Part shown: piece after piece, positions 1 to 13,620 of the stretch
How the letters are laid out: the number at the start of each line of letters is the position of its first letter
Position numbering within the stretch: position 1 is the stretch's first letter
Source: Argopecten irradians
Taxonomy: Eukaryota > Mollusca > Bivalvia > Pectinida > Pectinidae
Assembly (NCBI RefSeq): GCF_041381155.1
Contig: NC_091138.1
Span: forward strand, 37,751,604 to 37,815,603
Length of the DNA stretch: 64,000 nt
Direction of reading: 5' to 3'
Notes under the pieces: generated by a model
What the model was told of the DNA's origin: nothing
The model's database searches: none
What the model saw: only the letters and a program-made list of their open reading frames with translations
Position numbers and translations under genes: made by a program

Positions 1-2925
1 GCTTGTTACAGGTCAGATAGTGGGGTCACAGATTCATTGTTAACCCATTAGGGCTTGTTATAGGTCAGATAGTGGAGTCACAGACTCACTGTTAACCCAT
101 TAGGGCTTGTTACAGGTCAGATAGTGGGGTCACAGATTCACTGTTAACCCATTAGGGCTTGTTATAGGTCAGATAGTGGGATCACAGACACACTGTTAAC
201 CCATTAGGACTTGTTATAGGTCAGATAGTGGGTCACAGACTCACTGTTAACCCATTAGGACTTGTTATAAGTCAGATAGTGGGATCACAGACTCACTGTT
301 AACCCATTAGGGCTTGTTATAGGTCAGATAGTGGGATCACAGACTCACTGTTAACCCATTAGGGCTTGTTACAGGTCAGATAGTGGGATCACAGACACAC
401 TGTTAACCCATGAGGGCTTGTTATAGGTCAGACAGTGGGATCACAGACTCACTGTTAACCCATTAGGGCTTGTTATAGGTCAGATAGTGGAGTCACAGAC
501 TCACTGTTAACCCATTAGGGCTTGTTACAGGTCAGATAGTGGAGTCACAGACTCACTGTTAACCCATTAGGGCTTGTTATAGGTCAGATAGTGGAGTCAC
601 AGACTCACTGTTCACCCATTAGGACTTGTTATAGGTCAGATAGTGGGTCACAGACTCACTGTTAACCCATTAGGACTTGTTATAGGTCAGATAGTGGGAT
701 CACAGACTCACTGTTAACCCATTAGGGCTTGTTACAGGTCAGATAGTGGGGTCAAAGATTCACTGTTAACCCATTAGGGCTTATTATAGGTCAGATAGTG
801 GGATCACAGACACACTGTTAACCCATTAGGGCTTGTTATAGGTCAGATAGTGGGATCACAGACACACTGTTAACCCATAAGGACTTGTTATAGGTCAGAT
901 AGTGGGATCACAGACTCACTGTTAACCCATTAGGGCTTGTTATAGGTCAGATAGTGGGATCACAGACTCACTGTTAACCCATTAGGGCTTGTTATAGGTC
1001 AGATAGTGGGATCACAGACTCACTGTTAACCCATTAGGGCTTGTTATAGGTCAGACAGTGGGATCACAGACTCACTGTTAACCCATTAGGGCTTGTTATA
1101 GGTCAGATAGTGGGATCACAGACTCACTGTTAACCCATTAGGACTTGTTATAGGTCAGATAGTGGGATCACAGACTCACTGTTAACCCATTAGGGCTTGT
1201 TACAGGTCAGATAGTGGGGTCACAGATTCACTGTTAACCCATTAGGGCTTGTTATAGGTCAGATAGTGGGATCTCAGACACACTGTTAACCCATTAGGGC
1301 TTGTTATAGGTCAGATAGTGGGTCACAGACTCACTGTTAACCCATTAGGACTTGTTATAGGTCAGATAGTGGGGTCACAGACTGTTAACCCATTAGGACT
1401 TGTTATAGGTCAGATAGTGGGGGTCACAGGCTCACTGTTAACCCAAAAAGGCTTGTTATAGGTCAGATAGTGGGGTCACAGACTCACTGTTAACCCATTA
1501 GGGCTTGTTATAGGTCAGATAGTGGGGTCACAGACTCACTGTTAACCCATTAGGGCTTGTTATAGGTCAGATAGTGGGTCACAGACTCACTGTTAACCCA
1601 TTAGGGCTTGTTATAGGTCAGATAGTGGGGTCACAGACTCACTGTTAACCCATTAGGGCTTGTTATAGGTCAGATAGTGGAGTCACAGACTCACTGTTAA
1701 CCCATTAGGGTTTGTTATAGGTCAGAATAGTGGGGTCACAGACTCACTGTTAACCCATTAGGGCTTGTTATAGGTCAGATAGTGGGGTCACAGACTCACT
1801 GTTAACCCATTAGGGTTGTTAATAGGTCAGATAGTGGGGTCACAGACTCACTGTTAACCCATTAGGGCTTGTTATAGGTCAGATAGTGGAGTCACAGACT
1901 CACTGTTAACCCATTAGGGCTTGTTATAGGTCAGATAGTGGGGTCACAGACTCACTGTTAACCCATTAGGGCTTGTTATAGGTCAGATAGTGGAGTCACA
2001 GACTCACTGTTAACCCATTCCACTCGTTAGGGCATTAGGGCTTGTTATAGGTCAGATAGTGGAGTCACAGACTCACTGTTAACCCATTAGGGCTTGTTAT
2101 AGGTCAGATAGTGGGGTCACAGACTCACTGTTAACCCATTAGGGTTTGTTATAGGTCAGATAGTGGGGTCACAGACTCACTGTTAACCCATTAGGGTTTG
2201 TTATAGGTCAGATAGTGGAGTCACAGACTCACTGTTAACCCATTAGGGCTTGTTATAGGTCAGATAGTGGAGTCACAGACTCACTGTTAACCCATTAGGA
2301 CTTGTTATAGGTCAGATAGTGGAGTCACAGACTCACTGTTCACCCATTAGGACTTGTTATAGGTCAGATAGTGGAGTCACAGACTCACTGTTCACCCATT
2401 AGGGCTTGTTTAGGTCAGATAGTGGAGTCACAGACTCACTGTTCACCCATTAGGGCTTGTTATAGGTCAGATAGTGGAGTCACAGACTCACTGTTAACCC
2501 ATTAGGACTTGTTATAGGTCAGATAGTGGGGTCACAGACTGTTGACCCATTAGGGTTTGTTATAGGTCAGATAGTGGGGTCACAGACTCACTGTTAACCC
2601 ATTAGGGTTTGTTATAGGTCAGATAGTGGGGTCACAGACTGTTGACCCATTAGGGTTTGTTATAGGTCAGATAGTGGGTCACAGACTCACTGTTAACCCA
2701 TTAGGACTTGTTATAGGTCAGATAGTGGGGTCACAGACTGTTGACCCATTAGGGTTTGTTATAGGTCAGATAGTGGGGTCACAGACTGTTGACCCATTAG
2801 GGCTTGTTATAGGTCAGATAGTGGGGTCACAGACTGTTGACCCATTAGGGTTTGTTATAGGTCAGATAGTGGGGTCACAGACTCACTGTTAACCCATTAG
2901 GGCTTGTTATAGGTCAGATAGATGA
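1..2925. repeat. Minisatellite array A, 52-bp unit
   Basis: A head-to-tail array of a 52-bp unit, roughly 56 copies, already in progress at base 1, so its left end is outside the window. Each unit contains GGTCAGATAGTGG, a variable GATCACAGACTCACTG stretch and TTAACCCATTAGGGCTTG. Shorter variants lacking part of the CTCACTGTTAA stretch become frequent near 2530-2880, where a 48-bp period creates a spurious open frame. One unit near 2016-2036 carries a private insertion. Copies are very similar, suggesting recent expansion. No coding function is supported. Confidence 0.97.
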
Positions 2926-2965
2926 TGAAAAGTGTTAATATGTTAATTGTCATTCAGTATTTGTC

Positions 2966-4081
2966 AGTGTAGTGAAGTTACCTACCAAGGTGTTTACCAT
3001 CTGACCACAGTATAAAAGTTACCTACCAAGGTGTTTACCATCTGACCACAGTATAAAAGTTACCTACCAAGGTGTTTACCATCTGACCACAGTATAAAAG
3101 TTACCTACCAAGGTGTTTACCATCTGACCACAGTATAAAAAACCTACCAAGGTGTTTACCATCTGACCACTACCTACCAAGGTGTTTACCATCTGACCAC
3201 AGTATAAAAGTTACCTACCAAGGTGTTTACCATCTGACCACAGTATAAAAGTTACCTACCAAGGTGTTTACCATCTGACCACAGTATAAAAGTTACCTAC
3301 CAAGGTGTTTAACCATCTGACCACAGTATAAAAGTTACCTACCAAGGTGTTTAACCATCTGACCACAGTATAAAAGTTACCTACCAAGGTGTTTAACCAT
3401 CTGACCACAGTATAAAAGTTACCTACCAAGGTGTTTAACCATCTGACCACAGTATAAAAGTTACCTACCAAGCTAGTGTTTACCATCTGACCACAGTATA
3501 AAAGTTACCTACCAAGCTAGGTGTTTAACCATCTGACCACAGTATAAAAGTTACCTACCAAGGTGTTTACCATCTGACCACAGTATAAAAGTTACCTACC
3601 AAGGTGTTTAACCATCTGACCACAGTATAAAAGTTACCTACCAAGGTGTTTAACCATCTGACCACAGTATAAAAGTTACCTACCAAGGTGTTTACCATCT
3701 GACCACAGTATAAAAGTTACCTACCAAGGTGTTTACCATCTGACCACAGTATAAAAGTTACCTACCAAGGTGTTTACCATCTGACCACAGTATAAAAGTT
3801 ACCTACCAAGGTTTAACCATCTGACCACAGTATAAAAGTTACCTACCAAGGTGTTTACCATCTGACCACAGTATAAAAGTTACCTACCAAGGTGTTTAAC
3901 CATCTGACCACAGTATAAAAGTTACCTACAAAGGTGTTTAACCATCTGACCACAGTATAAAAGTTACCTACAAAGGTGTTTAGCCATCTGACCACAGTAT
4001 AAAAGTTACCTACAAAGGTGTTTAACCATCTGACCACAGTATAAAAGTTACCTACCAAGGTGTTCAACCATCTGACCACAG
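2966..4081. repeat. Minisatellite array B, ~41-bp unit
   Basis: About 27 head-to-tail copies of a 41-42-bp unit containing CTACCAAGGTGTTTACCATC and TGACCACAGTATAAAAGTTA. It begins about 40 bp after array A ends and is unrelated to it. Later copies have an extra A (TTTAACC) and some have CTACAAAG. Open frames on the minus strand through it are repeat artefacts. Every unit holds a TATAAAAG octamer, a TATA-box consensus, but no gene start is evident beside it. Confidence 0.96.
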
Positions 4082-7000
4082 CAGAAATCAATCAGATTTT
4101 AGTGCAAGACAACTCTATTGAAATAACTTGACCAGAAATAGTCCTCCAACACATTAATTAAGAATATTTGGTTCTAAATTTAGATGGTCTCCCCAAACTG
4201 TGGTATTTTATTACCATATATAGGAGGACAGGCTGCTAATGTGCCCAGTGGTGCCTACCAAGGTTTTGCCCAGATCAGAGACCCTGTCATAGCTACGTCC
4301 TGTACAGCTTCCGGTGGCTCGAGGATAATGTACGGTTACCATAGATTTACTTTCAAAGGCACGTCCTGTTTCTTAGGAATAAATTGATATGTGAAGTCAC
4401 TGCCGGCTTTTGCAGCCTGAGTTTATCCGCTCACATCCGTTTGTTATTGTCCCCACAATGACGGCTATTGTTGTTATTTGCTATTTCTGACGGTTGGGGA
4501 CGAGGGAGTGGGTGTGTTGGGTCTTTTTGTTACAGCTTATTAGAGGTGAAAGAGCTTACCTAATCAACAGATCAGCATCTGAAGCATCGTTTGTGTAGTT
4601 TTATTGTTTATCAGAAATCATACTATCATAACAGAGAAGATGTTGTGGGATTATAAAAAATTGTTCTGCTGATTTGTTCAGATAGACCTGATTATCATAT
4701 ATAACGACTTATTATCAAATGTTACAAATTATTTTTCCATTTTGCAGACCTAACTCTTTCACCCCTAAAATTCCATAATGGACATGTCAAGTATTGTGAT
4801 TTAGAAAGGCTTAAATGTATCGTCAGGAGAGGGGGGGGTGTGAATGAGCTAATGCCATTAATTACTCATAACCTGGGACTTTGACCTTCACTCTGACCTT
4901 CAAAAATAATCAGTTTTTACAGTCTTCGTTTGATGTTAATTTTTTAGTGACCTTGTATTACTATATCTGAACTCTCATTACCTTCAAGTTCCATCACTTA
5001 ACCATGCACAATATTATATGTCCAGACACCCCAGAGAAATATCTGATGAAATTTATAGAAAAAGCAATCAACTGTTGTCTTAAGAGTATATGGTAATTTA
5101 AATCAAGATGGAAAGTATTATTACCAAAATTGTGGATGGTTATCTGCAGCAAGCAGAACAGAATTTTGAAAGCAGTGAAAGCACGTTACAAAACTGAAAA
5201 AAATCCTCCTATGGCAAAGCTTTTGTCAAAATGCTTGAAATTTTGTTTTATTTGAAGAATCTTCCAGATTTTATTTTTGTGGAATACAAATATAAAGAAG
5301 TAAAAAATCAGAAATATGCAAATTCATGCAAATAAGCAAATTATTCAAATAACTGCTGGAGTCCTCTTTACTGGTTGAATCCTAAGAGCTGAGAATTAAA
5401 TTAAAGCTTATAGTTTGTGTTACTCATTTACCCAAACATATATAGTGTTACTGTATGTGCTTTACTCTAATTGTGATTTTGATTTTCTGGCTTTACCACT
5501 GGCCCTTATAGAATGCCTTGAAGTTAATTTAGGAACTTACAGGTATTTATGATTGGGTATATTTTGTTGGCTTTAAACTGGAAAATTCTTAAACTTGATT
5601 AGACTGTCAGTTATCAGAGATATTGTATTACCTGTCATTGCCATGGCGATATCCCTGGAATGGCAGAACTTTGATTCCATTCTGACAGAGATAATTGAAT
5701 AGAAATTGGTAGCTAGTCTCAAATTAGCTGAAATTGCTTCTCGGTCAAGTCTAAAACCACAGCCTCTGCTGACTGGCAGCTTACTCACACAGAGATTTAA
5801 CCACATGGGAAATTATCCTGAGATACAGCAACATTTACTGGTTTTGTAAAAAGTTCAGTCTGTGACTTCAACTTTTCTCACTGCTTCTTTTGACTAGTAA
5901 ACCTCAAAATTTTACTAGTCTGGCTTTTTAAATACAACTCCAAAATAGATATACAGCCATTTTGCTTCAGCACTTCAGTCATCATTAGTTTACTATTTTT
6001 CCCAAAGAACAGTCTGAATGCACTCAAAATGTGTTAAAAATGCAATTGACCACTGCAGATATAGTATTTTAATAACAATTTTTATTTGGCAGGAAGCCAA
6101 TAGTCACATTGGACTAGTTCATTACTATAAGCACTAGTCCGGCAATAAAATTACAGTCGTGGGCATCGGACTAGTGGGTAAAGTCGCAGACTGAAAGTTG
6201 AGAAAATGTTCCCTTAGATTTAACTATTACTTTACATGCATATCTCAAATTGCTTCAATTACTGGAATCTCTAGGCGGTAATCATGCTACAATGGTTTCT
6301 GGATTTCTGTGAATTTACCTTTACTAGGTATCTAAGTATCGATCGTTACCAGCGGACAAAGTGTTGGTTTTAGTTCATGTAGAAAGAGATGATATAGGCA
6401 TTATAGGCAGAAGGACAGAAAACCTGTCCGTCAGACCTGATACAATCCTGGCTAATCCGTTTACCTCCCCGAAATACAATTACCCAAGTTGTGTAATGAT
6501 AGGGGCGGGGGACATGAAACCAGCATTAAAACTTGGAGGAAATTTAGAGACACTCCTGAGATGTTTGACAATCTGTACGCTGAAATCATAGAAGCTGACA
6601 CCAGCGTTGTCTTATGTGGGAAACATGAACATAAAATACCATGATGTTCTGTCGCATTTTTAAGCCATTACTCCTACTTACGTGTTATAGTGGTATGTAA
6701 TTTACTTTACCGGTAATGGCTATTTTCAGCCCAAACTTGCTGTGTCGTTACAGTGTTTATTGTCTTACAGCTCTCGTTGGACATGAAATATCACCATACG
6801 ATGGGAAAACTGCAGATTAAAATATTGATTTCTTGAGATGAATACGAATATGACATATTGTTTGTTTGTTGTAGGGTACAATTAGTGAGCCTGGTTTGGG
6901 TCTTCTGTCATGGTGGAACACAGGCTAGAGAATTTCTTGGAAATGGAACAAACATTTCCAGGAAAAACTGGAGAAGGTGGAAAGTAAATGAAAGTTACAC

Positions 7001-7628
7001 AATAAGAAAGAAAGGTCATGCAAATGGGTACCTTCACTATTTGATGTAAAGGTTTAAATGAATAGAAATGCAATTCTTGACCATCGGAACATTAATATAC
7101 ATGTAGATGGAAAATGTGCTGAAAATTGTGATGTAGCAGAAATTCCTTTTAGTGTAGAGTAATAAGAAAATGAAATCCAAAATAGTCATAACTGTCAAAA
7201 ACTCCAATTATGGAAGTTCATGGCTACAATACATACAGTGAAGATTGGAATAATTCAAAAGGAAGTTGCCAAACATCAGGATTAATCATTGAAGGAGATG
7301 TAAACTAATGGATTGAACTGAGTGAGGATACACCACTAAAGACAAGAGACTGGTATAGGAAGACTACGTAGTGTAGATAGTTACATATAGGACACATAGC
7401 AAATGTCTCCATAGAGGGGACATCATGGTGCTCTAGGTTATATACAAGGTGTACCGGACCAGAGAACTTCAGATCTATAGTGGTATTATACAGGATAATG
7501 GATGAGAATGGTGCCTCGCTGTTGTGATCATTCTGTTATCTACCAAGGCTACAGAGCTGTTTAGTTTATTCACTTGATACCAGTCAAAGATTACCTATTA
7601 TGACTTAGCATGCTTGTGTCTTGTATAC
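4082..7628 (+). other. Unassigned stretch with weak coding-like segments
   Basis: No gene is recognised here. Two stretches read better than random. 4184-4390 stays open on the plus strand to a stop at 4385. Around 6310-6650 two plus-strand frames overlap: one is open from about 6361 to 6591, and another, offset by two bases, continues to a stop near 6646 with an acidic segment (PEMFDNLYAEIIEADTS). A CTTTACTAG acceptor-like site precedes them near 6328. They could be exons of an uncharacterised plus-strand gene or decayed sequence. I could not match either to a family. Confidence 0.2.
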
Positions 7629-7959
7629 CATCCTCAATTCCCCAGGGGTCACTGTCACTGTCGTGATATCCACACCTGAGCTATATCATAGCAAAACTGA
7701 AGGTATTTTAGGAGAAAAAGAAAAAAGTGACCTATCACAGGACTACAAAGTCTTCCTTTGAAGATTATGTAGAGAGTGATGTCCAACTTCAAAACCATAC
7801 AATGAACCACAGTTTTACCTTATTTGATTCTTTTGTTACATATCAAATGACCAAACTACCTGTGTCATATATTGTCACACACAGAGCCTTCAGTTTTACT
7901 GAGATAGTTCAGGGGTAGATGTAATGACAGTGATAGTTACCCCTGTCATACTGAGGATG
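7629..7959. mobile_element. TIR element, family M1, copy 1
   Basis: A 331-bp non-autonomous element bounded by CATCCTC and GAGGATG, with inverted arms of about 80 bp (AGCAAAACTGAAGG on the left, CCTTCAGTTTTACT on the right). Flanking 9-mers match at 8 of 9 positions (ends TTGTATAC at 7628 and 7968), consistent with a 9-bp target duplication. Related copies lie at 23264-23584 and 35831-36119. The 9-bp duplication points to a Mutator-like mobiliser (known for that superfamily); no transposase is present. Confidence 0.8.
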
Positions 7960-8090
7960 GTTGTATACTAGAATGCTGATACGACATTGAGTCTGTACAA
8001 TTTGTTACTGTCACATTTAAGAATGAATTTAAAATCATTTTAAGACATTCAAAGTTTCTGTTTTAAGAGATGGGAGAATGTTTACAAAGA

Positions 8091-8304
8091 CAAAATGTCT
8101 TCTGTGAATTTAGGTCGCTTTCAGTTAAATTTGAATCTAAAAAGAACAAATTTGAGGTAAAGAATTTGACCTGAAGTTCAACATGAAGACAGTTGACCAA
8201 AATGTCTTCTGTGAATTTAGGTCGCTTTCAGTTAAATTTGAATCTGAAAAGAACAAATTTGAGGTAAAGAATTTGACCTGAAGTTCAACATGAAGACAGT
8301 TGAC
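8091..8304. repeat. Two-copy tandem duplication, 107-bp period
   Basis: The 107 bp starting CAAAATGTCTTCTGTGAATT are repeated once immediately downstream with very few differences (for example AATCTAAAAAG versus AATCTGAAAAG). This is a recent local duplication. It lies 320 bp before the poly(A) signal at 8621, so it may be in a 3' UTR. Confidence 0.93.
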
Positions 8305-8620
8305 CAGCTATATCCCATGCTTGTTACAATACCAGTACCTTATTGAAATCAAATGTTATGGTTTATCAGCTCACATGACCTTGAGATTTAGTTTCAAAAT
8401 TTGCTTTATTGAATGGACGATTTAAAAGTACTGGTATCTTATTGTTACTAAATGTGTGTGATTGTATCACAGGCTTTTGATTCTATAGCTATATAGACAC
8501 CCCTATATGTATTATAAATAGGTCTTACACATATAGATGTTTCTGTATAATTGTCCAAAGCCTGTGTTTGTATCAAAGAGTATGTGCAAGTTGAAAATAT
8601 GTTGATTTGTCGATTTTGAA

Positions 8621-8626
8621 AATAAA
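8621..8626 (+). promoter_or_regulatory. Poly(A) signal AATAAA of an unknown transcript
   Basis: AATAAA is followed within 10-25 bp by a GT-rich stretch (AAGTCTGTGTGTGTTGG), the classic arrangement of a 3' end with a downstream GU-rich element. It would end a plus-strand transcript whose body lies to the left, possibly including the coding-like segments near 4.2 and 6.4 kb. No coding sequence is firmly linked to it. Confidence 0.45.
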
Positions 8627-8956
8627 ACTTAAGTCTGTGTGTGTTGGATTACTTGGGTGGTTTTTACCTTTTGCACTGTGTTGTGTTAGCAATCAGTCAC
8701 GGTTTTGTTCTAAAACTACTGGTAACTTGAGCTACATTTAAATATTAACCCTGCAATTTACTGTAGCATCACAGTGGGTCCATTAAGGCTTGACATGTCC
8801 AGTTAAATAAATACCCCTAAAGCATGTAATTGTCATTTATGGACACAAGCAAATTGTTTTCCTACACTCAACAGGTATAATTATGATGATCATGCAATGA
8901 TCTGAAACATGAAATTAATTGTTTTTCCCCAAACATTTTTTGCCAAAAGCTTTGCC

Positions 8957-9301
8957 TTAAAGTGAACAGTCGGGCAAGGATGGCTAAAATTGGTAAAAAT
9001 GGTGTCAATGTATCCAGTGTTATTTCTTATGAAATAGAAAAATAAAATCTCTCGTCAGAATCTGTCTGCGTACGAAGAAATTAATTTAAAGTATGGGAAT
9101 TCTAAAACGTCCTCCCGGCTCACTATGTCTGTGGTTACCTTTCCACGCAGCCTTGCTTTCAATGCTTTCAACTTTTCTTTACTTTAATGGTCAGAACTGG
9201 GAAACTAAGCAGAACTTGACCGTCTTATTAATATGTGAGAACTTTTGGAAGGCCAATGAACGCATTTAGACTGGTTTTCTATGCCCGACTATTCACTTTA
9301 A
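8957..9301. mobile_element. TTAA-flanked MITE
   Basis: Terminal inverted repeats AGTGAACAGTCGGGCA and TGCCCGACTATTCACT are directly flanked by TTAA on both sides (8957-8960 and 9298-9301). TTAA duplications are typical of piggyBac-type integration. The 337-bp interior has no coding capacity. The ends match at most positions, so the copy is moderately old. Confidence 0.75.
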
Positions 9302-12300
9302 GGGAAAAAACGAAAATGATGTAAAGCATCAATAGCATAATGAATCCATATGAAGGTATACAATGGTGCCACTTTCAGAATAGTCCTACTGAAATACTTT
9401 AAACTTGTCTAGCTAAAATTATTGAATTATTAGAAACTGGTCCAACTGGATGTTGTTGTTGCTAAAATTCTATGTTTCTTGGAATAAACGTTGTTGCTAA
9501 AATTCTATGTTTCTTGGAATAAACGCAATCATACAAGAAAAAAAACTAACTGACATATCGCAACGTCAAACTTTGGGAATTGTTTCTATGGCGACCACTG
9601 TTTATCTTGATGGGAAAGTTCGGTACCAGATAAACTCTAAAAAGAATAAGTAAATCGATTTAAAACCTAGTTAGATGTAGTTTCCCCAACTCAGATCGAT
9701 AAAGCCACAAAGATTAACGATGTTCGCTATAACTAGTACATGACTATCAGATAATACACCATTTATGATTCCCTAGTTGAGTCCCGGACAAAGGGAACGT
9801 TCTACATGAAAAGATGTGTAATAGTTTACAAGCGTTTTATTTCGTTAAAACCCGACACTTCACATCAAACGTGGCAATGACGTCACTTCCTGTGCAAAGT
9901 AAAAGAAAAATACACTATTCAGCGCATTGTTCGAGGTACACTGTACATATAAACGTAGATCAATGATGTACTTACGTTCATTTTAATGTCAATTCTAAAA
10001 AAGGTATCTCCGGTTTGGCTGAATGACTGAGGGATAGAAGTGGCGTTTCAGTTGGTATGAACTTCTCTTTCACAGATGACAAACTTTGATATTAGGACAT
10101 GGCATGTTTGATAGATAAGTGAGCTTTGGGCTTGATACCCAATGACGTACTTAAGCTTGGTATTACTAGATATCCCACTAATTTTCGTGACTTGTCATTT
10201 TCATGATGTACACTAATTAAAGACGGACTGAATCAAACCACCAAAATTTCATTTCGCAGTTTGTTATTTTCACCTATTGGAATAACTCGCAAAATACACG
10301 AGATTCTTTTGCAGTAAGTTCTTACTAACCAGATTTCTTGTACGATTGATGTACTTATCGATATCCAGACACTTCGTTGTGTGTCCAGTTTGTCATATGT
10401 GGTCTTTGATGGCTCCATAAATATAAATCAGGACAGCGTATTGACGTTACTCATCGGACACTTCGGGAACCAATTGTGACGTCGATATGGCAATTCTTTA
10501 AACTGTCTAAATGCAGATCTCCTAATCCCAAGGATTGACGGAAATTAGAATATATCCCGTTGTTTTGCTGTCGTGGTGTCTGGCCATTGTCTGGATGGAC
10601 CACGTGACTTTCATGGGGTCAAGAGGTGAAGGAGAGGAAGTCCTATGCTGTATCGATCTATTCTCTTTGTTTTGTGGGCGATTTGTACCATGTGAAAATG
10701 ATTTAATTTATTTCGTTCTCTTATAAACCAGATCTGAAAAAAGTTGTATTTTTCCCAAAGTCGCGTTTTCCTGTCTGGTTTATACCAACGTATGTATATT
10801 GTCATTGATTTTATGAAATAATGATAAGTATACTGTAGGATGGAGTTGCCAAACACGATCTCTGTAATTGATTTGATACTTTTGGGAATGCAATGTATAT
10901 ACGTATTTATGGACGCGGAAAGCCAACGAGCGACCCCTTCTCCGCCTCGGGCTTCTTACAGAGCCGTGTAATGGTGTTAAGTACACCTCAAGATGGCCGA
11001 GTTGATTCGATTTGGAGGGAAAATGAATTATATCAGGTTCAATTCACAGTGCCATTAGCCATTGCATGCGAGAGTCACCATGAATCTGGCTGTGTTATGT
11101 CACGTGACTGGTGTAATGACGAGGTCACGTGGTCTCACGAACATCGGAACAAATATGATTTAGTGACAGAACTTCAATTGTCATTGACTGTATAATTTCA
11201 AAGTATGACAAATCGATTGTAATTTCGAATTGACACGGAGTGTTTCTGTTGCTGAACTAATAACGAAACGCTTTTCAAGAAACACGCTGGAATAGCATGT
11301 CATTTATTCGCGTATCACTCATATCTCTCCACAAGTAACACACCAACATTGTAAGTAGCATGTCCTATATTAGTGTAAGACACATATTTAAACCATAGCT
11401 CTCCATATTTTTCACGGTGTTAAGTCAATGTGCACGAAGCAGTTGTCAGCTATTGGCCGTAGATCACCCTTTTTCTCTTTCCTGGAATTCGCGTTCTCCA
11501 TTTCTCAAAAGATCAAATATGTCCTTGATCCTTCATCATGTCCGTCCGTTAATCCGACCTTGACTCTATTTCCTGTACTAATTATTAGGCAACGGAACTT
11601 CATATTTGTACACAGTATGTGGTTCCACTTTTCTCAATGAAACCGGAAGCGGTCATGAGTGCCTACCGGAATGACTTTCTATGGCGACCATAAAGTACTC
11701 AATAGGTAGCCCATGTCTGTGATTTTAATGTTGCCGTAATGGACGAAGACAGGAAAGGTCAAATATTTGATAAAGTTTGTCATTGCTTTGACTTTAGAGC
11801 AGTTACTTGGAACATGACGTCAACACAAACCAACGGATACCCGATAACTAATTCTGTCTACATGTGCAAATAAATTGGGTTTATTAACGTCCATGTAAGA
11901 TTCCTCCAATATTACGACATCACTTGGTCATTCGGTCTATAAACTTGACATTATTAATCAGCGTTTTTAAAAGTACTGTCTCCACCTAGGGTCAACCGAG
12001 GAGCATCAGAATTATAAATCTAAAATGTCTAACATTTAACGAAATTCGAGCTCGAAATTGCGTGAAATAAAATGTCAGCTATTCTTATCGCTTCGTGTCT
12101 GAACCCATTCATTTTGTGAGTGTTTTGAAACATTCTCATCTCTTAAAACAGCAATGCCGAACACTTTAGGGATATCGGAGATGGAATTTTACAATTGAAA
12201 TGCACTACTGTAGTTTGTTCTAAGTAACAGCATTTCAAGAACGTTCAGTCAATCATTGCTTTCAAAATATAGACCTTTCCCTGTGGCTTAGATATTGCTA

Positions 12301-13039
12301 AAGCACTATATTTCACTACCGCATTGAGAGTGTCTAACCCCCTGATTTAGATATGGCTACAGCACTATCTTAATGTCGTGTTAAATAATGCCGCTTCTGT
12401 CACAACAGCTTTATCAATCACTCGCTCGTTTTAACACAGGTACCGAGCTCTGGGAATTCTCTCTTGATTTAGTACACTATCACTGGGATCAATATTGGTC
12501 GACAGTCATGGCTTTACAATGTTGAAATATCCAACTCCATGTTGTTAAATTTTGTTTTCGTGCAAAGCATTGTGCGGGCGCTTGCAGTACTGTTGAGTAG
12601 GCGTAAGCCAGCTGTGTCGCTTTGTCGCGAAGACTGTACACAACCTCAATATCTAATGACGTATGATTTAGCAGCGGTCCGCCTGTCTACTCGTATTAAG
12701 GCTTCAGACTAATTATGCCTTCAATTAGAGGAAATGACTGTTTCGTTTAGCCGCTGCTACATCTCGTTCAAAAAGTATAATAGCATTTCTTTGTAAATTG
12801 GCAATGGCGTCGTATATAACAGGAACATGTCGAAACCAGTTTAACGCGCGATAACGAAATTTAGAACCCAGTTTACAAAAATAATAAGTTAAAATTAGAC
12901 TGTTTGGTCGTCTGGCGTCTGGTGAGACATAATGATACTAGTAAAAACTCCAATAATATCATTGTCTCTTGTTTGTTTTTATTTCTTAAAATTGTGTGGA
13001 AATTATATTTCAATAAAAACATGTAATGTCCTCACTCAT
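9302..13039. other. Intergenic, no gene recognised
   Basis: No protein family, tRNA or strong splice pattern was found. A 35-bp sequence is tandemly duplicated at 9455-9524 (unit GTTGTTGCTAAAATTC...). Open frames of 60-100 codons at 10535-10726 and 10893-11195 have no recognisable similarity and are judged to be chance. Confidence 0.6.
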
Positions 13040-13620
13040 CCCCCAGGACAGTCACGGCCACCACATTCACATTAAGTACTGACACAGATTCACGTGTACT
13101 AACGCATACAGAACCACTTTTACGATATGTACAGGCACATCTGTACAAATGCTTACATACGCATGTCCGTAATGCATGCGCGTTCAGACACAGATGTACA
13201 AGCGGATGGTGATACAACTGTAGAACTGTTCACACGAGTACAGACACTTACTACGTAAGTAAGTATGCTTGTATGTACAATCGAGCACATGTACCAACAC
13301 GATAGAGACATGCTTACATATGTACGTACAAATACGTGTGTACAAACGCATAGACGCACATGTTCATGTTAATGTGCGTGCATATGCATGACACCGTGAA
13401 ATTTACAATCACGTGCATTTACAGTACATCTGTACAAGTGTGTACGCGGACAAATCCGTATTAGTCGCCCGAGCACAACACAATATACAATGTACACATA
13501 TATGCTTGATGTCTGAAATCTGCAAAGAAAAAACACTTGACAAATACACACGTGCACAACACCTGCAAACCACACGCATTACAACCTATTTATATAATTT
13601 AGGACACATACAGAGACAAT
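13040..13620. repeat. Degenerate ACGTAC-rich alternating purine/pyrimidine tract
   Basis: About 580 bp dominated by variations on ACATGTACGTACAAACGC, with dense TGTACA, GCATGC and ACGTGT words. It looks like an old diverged repeat of short period rather than a gene; the Cys-rich frames crossing it on both strands follow from the composition. Alternating purine-pyrimidine DNA of this kind can adopt Z-form. Confidence 0.6.

Noticed and set aside
2626-2892. Periodic 88-codon open frame in array A
   Set aside because: It follows from 48-bp variants (a multiple of three) in the minisatellite; there is no start context, and the peptide is only the repeat.
1-2925. CRISPR array
   Set aside because: Units are contiguous 52-bp tandem copies with no unique spacers, in a eukaryotic genome.
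3268-4091. Periodic minus-strand frames in array B
   Set aside because: Simple translation of the ~41-bp repeat where single-base variants keep the frame open.
10893-11195. 100-codon plus-strand frame
   Set aside because: No recognisable family, no splice or poly(A) context, and composition like neighbouring non-coding DNA.
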